Shown here: piece after piece, positions 6,314 to 9,911 of the stretch
Numbering within the stretch: the first letter of the stretch is position 1
Layout: the number at the start of each line of letters is the position of its first letter
DNA from: Fimbriiglobus sp.
GTDB taxonomy: Bacteria; Planctomycetota; Planctomycetia; Gemmatales; Gemmataceae
Assembly: GCA_025352585.1 (NCBI GenBank)
Contig: JANXTD010000321.1
Location: forward strand, 1-9,911
DNA: 9,911 bases
Direction: 5' to 3'
Translations under genes and position numbers: made by a program
The notes under the pieces: generated by a model
Databases searched by the model: none
Seen by the model: only the letters and a program-made list of their open reading frames with translations
Told to the model about the DNA's origin: nothing

Positions 6314-6742
6314 GTGAAGCGCGTCTTCGTCCTGTGGCACGGCCCCGACGCCGTGGGCGTGTGCGTCTTCAGCACCCCGGCCGCGGCGCTGACGTTGCGC
6401 TCGAAGGTCTTCGGCCTGCACGACCCGCGCAGCGGCCCGGCGCTGTCGGCGCTCAACGAGCAACTCTGGCTGTTGCAGCGCGTGGTGTTGCACCCGACGT
6501 ACCGCGGGGCCGGGGTGGCGGCGGCGTTCGTGCGGCGTTGCTGCGAGCTGTGCCCGGTGCGCTGGGTCGAGACGCTCTCGGCGATGGGCCAGGCGAACCC
6601 CTTCTTCGAGCGCGCCGGCTTCCGCCGCGTCGGCGTGATCCGCAAGCCGCCGGGCCGCCGCACGGTGGCCGACGGCAGCGAGCGCGAGCGCAAGTCGCGC
6701 CACTCGGAGCCGGTCTACTACCTCTTCGAGAACCGGCGCTGA
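6314..6742 (+). CDS. GNAT acetyltransferase half of the COG2401-like protein
   Basis: The open frame starts just after the A8 run (codon at 6209) and ends at 6742. The first possible start codon is the GTG at 6314, given here, which would make 142 aa, but it has no ribosome binding site. It would also discard upstream residues (PHFARWHYRSHNLGF, 6269-6313) that belong to the conserved start of the acetyltransferase region. The domain shows RVVLHPTYRGAGVAAAFVR with the R-G-x-G-type acetyl-CoA loop, then VETLSAMGQANPFFERAGF and a C-terminal YYLFENRR. In COG2401-like proteins this region is the C-terminal half of the ABC ATPase protein. I therefore regard this as the 3' part of the gene starting at 5575 (175 aa after the shift). 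Acceptor substrate is unknown. If no shift occurs in the cell, this half is probably not made. Confidence 0.78.
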   Translation: MKRVFVLWHGPDAVGVCVFSTPAAALTLRSKVFGLHDPRSGPALSALNEQLWLLQRVVLHPTYRGAGVAAAFVRRCCELCPVRWVETLSAMGQANPFFERAGFRRVGVIRKPPGRRTVADGSERERKSRHSEPVYYLFENRR

Positions 6743-6783
6743 CGCCCGGCGAACAGCGTGGGGCGGAAGACGCCGCCGGGCTG

Positions 6784-6789
6784 TACGAT
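6784..6789 (+). promoter_or_regulatory. Possible -10 box of the YidB-like gene
   Basis: TACGAT lies in the 98-base gap after the GNAT half, 51 bases before the GTG at 6841, and has the GTAC core seen at the other promoter-like elements of the window. No -35 box is seen, and the distance to the start differs from the 23-24 bases of the GGGGTAC elements, so this is a weak call. Confidence 0.25.
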
Positions 6790-6840
6790 AACTTCCCCCG
6801 CGGCCCCTGTCGGCCCGGCCTCATTTTCTGGAGACGACCC

Positions 6841-7221
6841 GTGCTCGAAAAAATCCTCAGCCTCTTCGGCCTCGGCGAACGCGCCGGCATCGTCCGCCTG
6901 GTCATGTCGTACTTGGCGGGCGACAAGGCCGCGGCCGCCGGAGGCTCCCCGGCTGGTAGCTCCCCGGCCGGCGGGTTGGGCGGCCTCGTCGAGAAGTTCC
7001 AGGGCGCGGGGCTGGGCGGCCTCGTCCAGTCGTGGATCGGCGCGGGGCCGAACCAGGCGGTCTCGCCGGAGCAGGTCAAGGAAGTGGTCGGCGGCGACAA
7101 GCTGTCGGAGATGGCCGCGAAGCTGGGCCTGCCGATGGACCAGGTCGCCGGCAAGCTGGCGAAGTACCTGCCCGGCATCATCGACAAGATGACCCCCGGC
7201 GGCAAACTGCCGGGGGCGTGA
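6841..7221 (+). CDS. YidB family protein (DUF937)
   Basis: This 126-aa protein matches the YidB/DUF937 family, whose function is not established. The core reads GGLVEKFQGAGLGGLVQSWIG, then a Gly/Asn-rich turn, QAVSPEQVKEVVGGDKLSEMAAKLGL and KYLPGIIDKMTPGGKLP; this order of repeated short helices and glycine turns is diagnostic. A Gly/Ser/Ala/Pro linker of two similar SPAG units (about 36-44) separates a short N-terminal helix from the core. No signal peptide or membrane helix is evident. The GTG at 6841 has GGAG seven bases upstream. It stands alone between the ABC-GNAT gene and the unknown-HNH pair, and its last codons form a strong hairpin. The length is usual for the family. Confidence 0.9.
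   Translation: MLEKILSLFGLGERAGIVRLVMSYLAGDKAAAAGGSPAGSSPAGGLGGLVEKFQGAGLGGLVQSWIGAGPNQAVSPEQVKEVVGGDKLSEMAAKLGLPMDQVAGKLAKYLPGIIDKMTPGGKLPGA
7193..7216 (+). terminator. GC-rich hairpin at the 3' end of the YidB-like gene
   Basis: CCCCCGGCGG (7193-7202) and CTGCCGGGGG (7207-7216) pair over ten positions, nine Watson-Crick and one G-U, around a CAAA loop. The hairpin lies within the last codons of the gene and ends three bases before its TGA codon. No U-tract follows, so it is not a classical intrinsic terminator; it may instead stabilise the 3' end or separate this transcript from the GGGGTACAAT element just downstream. Confidence 0.4.
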
Positions 7222-7232
7222 CGCCCGGCGGT

Positions 7233-7242
7233 GGGGTACAAT
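7233..7242 (+). promoter_or_regulatory. GGGGTACAAT promoter-like element of the unknown-HNH pair
   Basis: GGGGTACAAT ends 24 bases before the ATG at 7267. It is identical in sequence and in distance to the element ahead of the Uma2 gene. TACAAT matches the -10 consensus at five of six positions. Its presence argues against a GTG start at 7231, which would overlap it. No convincing -35 hexamer is seen. Confidence 0.45.
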
Positions 7243-7266
7243 GCCGGCAGAAACGGGGGGTGGGCG

Positions 7267-7911
7267 ATGAGCACGAGCGTAGACCAAGCCGTCGAGCGTC
7301 AGTTGCGGGAGGTCCTGCCGGCGCTGAAAAAACTTCGCACGGACTACCCCTCCGGCTTCCGCCCTAAAACGCCCGACTTGGGCCTAAGCGCGATGTCGCA
7401 AATCGATCAGATGGATGCGTTCGTCGGCTCAGACTTGCCGATGTTCGAGTCGAGCTGTTCGGCGGTCAGTTCCGTTCAACTCGTCGACGCCAGACTCCAG
7501 GCGGTGTGCCTCGAAGTCTGGAACTTCGGTTTGCCGATGATTAGTTGGATTTGCCTGATGGAATGGGGCCAAAGTCTCCCCGACGTTGCGAACAGGTTGG
7601 AAAGAATTTTCGGGGTCCACCAGTCTCATCTAGCCGACGCGAAGCCACGGTACATTGCGGCGATGACACAACTAGCCGCGGCGTGGTTGAACCCGCGGTT
7701 CGCGGGTGAGCCGCGGAGCGAAATTCGCAAACGGATCGCTGATTTGAGACCTGCTTACGAATCTGTCGAACTCATGGAACTCATGGGTAAGAACACAGAA
7801 GGAACGCTCACACCCGCAGAGCGTGGCGAACTCACGCGGCTTCATAAGTTTTTTGAAATCTTGCAAGACATTGTTGACACTGCACTCTACCCAGGTCAGG
7901 TCACATCGTGA
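7267..7911 (+). CDS. Unrecognised 214-aa protein, cotranscribed with HNH endonuclease
   Basis: I do not recognise this protein. It appears cytoplasmic and largely helical, with no signal peptide. An acidic, Met/Ser-rich stretch (about 38-75) is followed by a strongly hydrophobic segment, LEVWNFGLPMISWICLMEW (82-100), that could be a buried helix. A charged helical C-terminal half (about 105-205) follows, with RLERIFGVHQSHLADAKPRY and ERGELTRLHKFFEILQ. No catalytic motif is obvious. The ATG at 7267 was preferred over a GTG at 7231 because a promoter-like GGGGTACAAT lies between them. Its TGA overlaps the GTG of the HNH gene (GTGA), so the two are surely cotranslated. Its G+C is low for the window: I counted 26 of 60 at 7741-7800, against 48 of 60 at 6961-7020 in the neighbour, which suggests later acquisition. 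A partner, inhibitor or specificity role for the nuclease is a guess from context. Confidence 0.8.
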   Translation: MSTSVDQAVERQLREVLPALKKLRTDYPSGFRPKTPDLGLSAMSQIDQMDAFVGSDLPMFESSCSAVSSVQLVDARLQAVCLEVWNFGLPMISWICLMEWGQSLPDVANRLERIFGVHQSHLADAKPRYIAAMTQLAAAWLNPRFAGEPRSEIRKRIADLRPAYESVELMELMGKNTEGTLTPAERGELTRLHKFFEILQDIVDTALYPGQVTS

Positions 7912-8354
7912 GCGAGGCACGCCCCGCGGAGGACTCACCCCCTTCGGCTGCCAAGAAACGGCTCCTCGTTGCCGACCGGGCGGGCGGGTATTGCGAGTAC
8001 TGTCGGGTTGCGGAGTTGAATCAAGTTTCGCCTTACAACATCGATCACATCTTCCCGGTCAGTTTGGGCGGCGCGAGCGATGTGGCCAACTTGGCCTGGT
8101 CGTGCCCGCGTTGCAATGGGGCGAAGTCGGACCACATCGAACTGCATGACCCCGAGACTGGCGAAATGGCTGCCATGTTCCACCCACGCTCGATGCGGTG
8201 GGGCGATCACTTCGAGTGGTGCGAATTCACGCTCGTCGGACGGACGCCGACGGGGCGGGCCGTCGTGTTCGCATTTCAACTGAACTCGGCGAAGCGTGTC
8301 CGCATCCGCCAAGTCGAGGCGCGGGAGGGACTCTTCCCGCCGCCCGAAAGTTGA
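7908..8354 (+). CDS. HNH endonuclease
   Basis: This 148-aa protein is a small HNH nuclease with a structural zinc site. Cys29-x-x-Cys32 and Cys66-x-x-Cys69 supply the zinc ligands. IDHIFP holds the metal/catalytic His47 (with Asp46), Asn61 lies in VANLAW, and Asn70 in CNGAKSDH takes the third HNH position. The C-terminal part, MFHPRSMRWGDHFEW and then TPTGRAVV, is a signature of a stand-alone HNH subfamily common in planctomycetes and cyanobacteria, though the sequence after it diverges. Such proteins nick or cut DNA; their targets are unknown. The GTG at 7908 overlaps the stop of the preceding gene, with CAGG seven bases upstream. It is convergent with metK, 30 bases between stops. No recombinase, intein or group I intron signature accompanies it, so simple homing is not evident. 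Confidence 0.92.
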   Translation: MSEARPAEDSPPSAAKKRLLVADRAGGYCEYCRVAELNQVSPYNIDHIFPVSLGGASDVANLAWSCPRCNGAKSDHIELHDPETGEMAAMFHPRSMRWGDHFEWCEFTLVGRTPTGRAVVFAFQLNSAKRVRIRQVEAREGLFPPPES

Positions 8355-8384
8355 CGCAGCGAACTCTCGTCCGCCGCCCGCCAC

Positions 8385-9587
8385 CTACACGCCCGCGGCC
8401 TTGCGCAGCGCGTCGGCCTTGTCGGTCTTCTCCCACGTGAACTCCGGCAACTCGCGGCCGAAGTGGCCGTGGCGGGCGCTCTCGCGGTAGATCGGCCGGC
8501 GCAGGTTCAAGGTCTCGATGATCCCCTTCGGCGTCAGTTGGAAGTGCGCCCGGATCAACTCGACGAGCTTGTCTTCGGTCACGCCGGGGGCCGCGGTGCC
8601 CTCGGTGCCGACCCAGATCGACAGCGGGTCGGGGTGGCCGATGGCGTAGCTCAACTGCACCTCGCAACGCTTGGCCAGCTTCGCCGCGACGATGTTCTTG
8701 GCGATGTACCGAGCCATGTACGCGGCGCTGCGATCGACCTTGGTCGGGTCCTTGCCGCTGAACGCCCCGCCGCCGTGCCGGCCCCGGCCGCCATACGTAT
8801 CGACGATGATCTTACGCCCGGTCAGGCCGCAGTCGCCGTGCGGGCCGCCTTCGAGGAAGATGCCGGTCGGGTTGATGTGGTACTCGATGTCGCCTTGGAT
8901 CAGGTCCGGCCGCTCGGCCTGCAACGTCGGCAGCACCAGCTTCTGGATGATCTCCTGGCGGGCCGCCGCGCTGAACACCTGCTTGCCGGCCTTCCCTTCG
9001 AGCACCGTTTCGTCGTGCTGGGTGCTCAGCACGACCGTCGTGATGCGGCTCGGCAGGCCGTCGCCGGTGTACTCGACGGTCACCTGGCTCTTGGCGTCCG
9101 GGCGCAGCCACTTCAGCCGGCCGTCGCGGCGCATCGCGGCGTGGTTCTCCACCAGCCGGTGCGACAGGTAGATCGGCAGCGGCATCAGCGTCCGCGTCTC
9201 GTCGCAGGCGAAGCCGAACATCATCCCCTGGTCGCCGGCCCCGCCGGTGTCCACGCCGACCGAGATGTCCGGCGACTGGGCGTGGATCAGGCAGTTGACC
9301 TGGCAGGTGTCGGCGGCGAAGCCGATGCGCGGGTCGGTGTAGCCGATCTCGCGGATGGCGTCGCGGACGATCTGGTCCACGGCGACGCGCGTCAGCGGGG
9401 CCTTCGTGGTGACCTCGCCGGCGACCGTGCAGTGGTCGGTGGTGACGAGCGTCTCGCAGGCGACGCGGCTCATCGGGTCGTGCTTCAGGCAGAAGTCCAA
9501 CACGGCGTCGGAGATCTGGTCGGCGACCTTATCCGGGTGGCCCATCGACACGGATTCGCTGGTGAACGAGTAGCGGGCGGCACTCAC
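8385..9587 (-). CDS. metK: S-adenosylmethionine synthase (methionine adenosyltransferase)
   Basis: MetK makes S-adenosylmethionine from methionine and ATP, releasing phosphate and pyrophosphate; it is a cytoplasmic homotetramer or dimer. The sequence carries the family signatures in order: [20 protein letters not shown] (His17, Asp19) near the N-terminus, [41 protein letters not shown] and [19 protein letters not shown]. All expected catalytic segments are present and the length (400 aa) is normal. Two in-frame GTG codons could start it. I chose 9587 because GGAAGG lies eight bases upstream; the GTG at 9596 would sit directly on that ribosome binding site and adds only three residues. The gene is convergent with the HNH gene and tandem with the gene ending at 9745; the 157-base leader holds a palindromic repeat and no SAM riboswitch that I recognise. 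Confidence 0.97.
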   Translation of the reverse strand: MSAARYSFTSESVSMGHPDKVADQISDAVLDFCLKHDPMSRVACETLVTTDHCTVAGEVTTKAPLTRVAVDQIVRDAIREIGYTDPRIGFAADTCQVNCLIHAQSPDISVGVDTGGAGDQGMMFGFACDETRTLMPLPIYLSHRLVENHAAMRRDGRLKWLRPDAKSQVTVEYTGDGLPSRITTVVLSTQHDETVLEGKAGKQVFSAAARQEIIQKLVLPTLQAERPDLIQGDIEYHINPTGIFLEGGPHGDCGLTGRKIIVDTYGGRGRHGGGAFSGKDPTKVDRSAAYMARYIAKNIVAAKLAKRCEVQLSYAIGHPDPLSIWVGTEGTAAPGVTEDKLVELIRAHFQLTPKGIIETLNLRRPIYRESARHGHFGRELPEFTWEKTDKADALRKAAGV

Positions 9588-9686
9588 GGCAGACACCTTC
9601 CTTCAATTTGGCCACGGCACTAAGGTCGTGGAGGATAGGCGACAGTCTAGGCGAAGCCGGCCGACGCGGGAAGGCGAACCCAGAAA

Positions 9687-9716
9687 CGGCGAGCGGGGGA
9701 CGAAAGTCCCCCGAGT
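9687..9716 (-). repeat. Second copy of the dispersed palindromic repeat
   Basis: Read on the minus strand, these 30 bases equal 53-82 on the plus strand except for one A-to-T change in the loop. The stem is CGGGGGAC (9694-9701) and GTCCCCCG (9706-9713), with loop GAAA on the plus strand, a GNRA-type tetraloop only in that orientation. It lies 28 bases past the stop of the partial gene at 9745 and upstream of metK, so it could serve as a 3' hairpin for the former. No U-tract follows. Confidence 0.75.
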
Positions 9717-9744
9717 TTGCCGGGACGGCGAGCCGCCGAGTCGG

Positions 9745-9911
9745 TCACTTCGAGGCGACCGCGGGGCCGCCGGCCGCCCGGACGCTGGCGATCAGCTTCG
9801 GGAAGCCCTCGCGCAGGCTCTCGCCGGCCTTGACGACGACCCGCCTCTGCTCGACTTCGAGCTTGCCGTTGACCTCGACGACGGCCTTGACCTCGTAGAA
9901 GAACGCCTGGC
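9745..9911 (-). CDS. C-terminal end of a protein with a TIGR03000-like domain (partial)
   Basis: The gene runs off the right edge of the window; only its last 54 complete codons and the TGA stop are visible. The segment AFFYEVKAVVEVNGKLEVE followed by RRVVVKAGESLREGF resembles the end of the TIGR03000 domain, a short beta-rich domain described in planctomycetes (pattern: Y-x-V/L-x-A-x-V-x-x-x-G-K ... R-x-V-x-V-x-A-G-E ... F). A short Ala/Gly-rich tail ends in ASK. The role of the domain is unknown; it is often found in exported proteins, which cannot be judged here without the N-terminus. The domain call is from memory of the pattern and moderate; the reading frame is well supported by composition and by the conserved-looking segment. 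Confidence 0.6.
   Translation of the reverse strand, partial: QAFFYEVKAVVEVNGKLEVEQRRVVVKAGESLREGFPKLIASVRAAGGPAVASK

Noticed and set aside
6740..7230. Exact 12-base repeat TGACGCCCGGCG, starting at the stop codons of both the GNAT half (6740) and the YidB-like gene (7219)
   Set aside because: A 12-base match is expected by chance in about 10 kb of GC-rich sequence, and the two copies lie at different distances from the next promoter-like element.
8463..9623. Long plus-strand open frame (about 386 aa) antisense to metK
   Set aside because: Its reading is a low-complexity complement of the metK codons, with no recognisable domain. metK on the other strand is certain. High G+C makes long antisense frames common.
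9588..9744. Possible SAM riboswitch in the metK leader
   Set aside because: Only a 5-pair stem (9612-9616 with 9627-9631) and the dispersed repeat are visible. I see none of the conserved cores of known SAM riboswitch classes.
1..9911. CRISPR array, tRNA or rRNA genes, or insertion sequences
   Set aside because: No regularly spaced repeats, cloverleaf-like or rRNA-like segments, transposase genes or terminal inverted repeats with target duplications were found.

Overview
The window is very GC-rich, dense bacterial DNA. The gene content points to a planctomycete, probably a Gemmata relative: an ABC-ATPase/acetyltransferase fusion of the COG2401 type, a Uma2 nuclease, a solitary HNH nuclease, a C-terminal tail resembling the planctomycete TIGR03000 domain, and a dispersed GGGGGAC/GTCCCCC palindrome. 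This assignment is inferred from families and composition, not from a database search.

Layout. (1) 1-82 holds palindromic repeat units that run into the 3' end of the first gene. (2) 63-3009, minus strand, is an operon of an MFS exporter, a family 9 glycosyltransferase (LPS heptosyltransferase-like) and a Maf nucleotide pyrophosphatase; the genes overlap by 4 and 16 bases. (3) 3136-4927, plus strand, is a phage-type terminase pair (small and large subunits) with no other phage gene in view. (4) 4930-5508, minus strand, is a Uma2 PD-(D/E)XK nuclease whose stop lies two bases from the large terminase stop. (5) 5575-6742, plus strand, is divergent from Uma2: an ABC ATPase and a GNAT acetyltransferase that look like one gene split at a run of eight A's. 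(6) 6841-7221 is a YidB/DUF937 protein. (7) 7267-8354 is a two-gene unit of an unrecognised 214-aa protein and an HNH endonuclease, joined by a GTGA overlap and locally poorer in GC. (8) 8385-9587, minus strand, is metK. (9) 9745-9911, minus strand, is the C-terminal end of a gene cut by the window edge. No stretch longer than about 300 bases lacks a gene.

Housekeeping or envelope genes (Maf, glycosyltransferase, metK) flank an accessory middle section with three nuclease folds: terminase RNase H, Uma2 and HNH. The points most worth a second look are the A8 frameshift in the ABC-GNAT gene, the isolated intact terminase pair, the dispersed palindromic repeat that supplies Maf's last residues and stop codon, the unknown-HNH pair, and a recurring GGGGTACAAT promoter-like element 23-24 bases ahead of several start codons.
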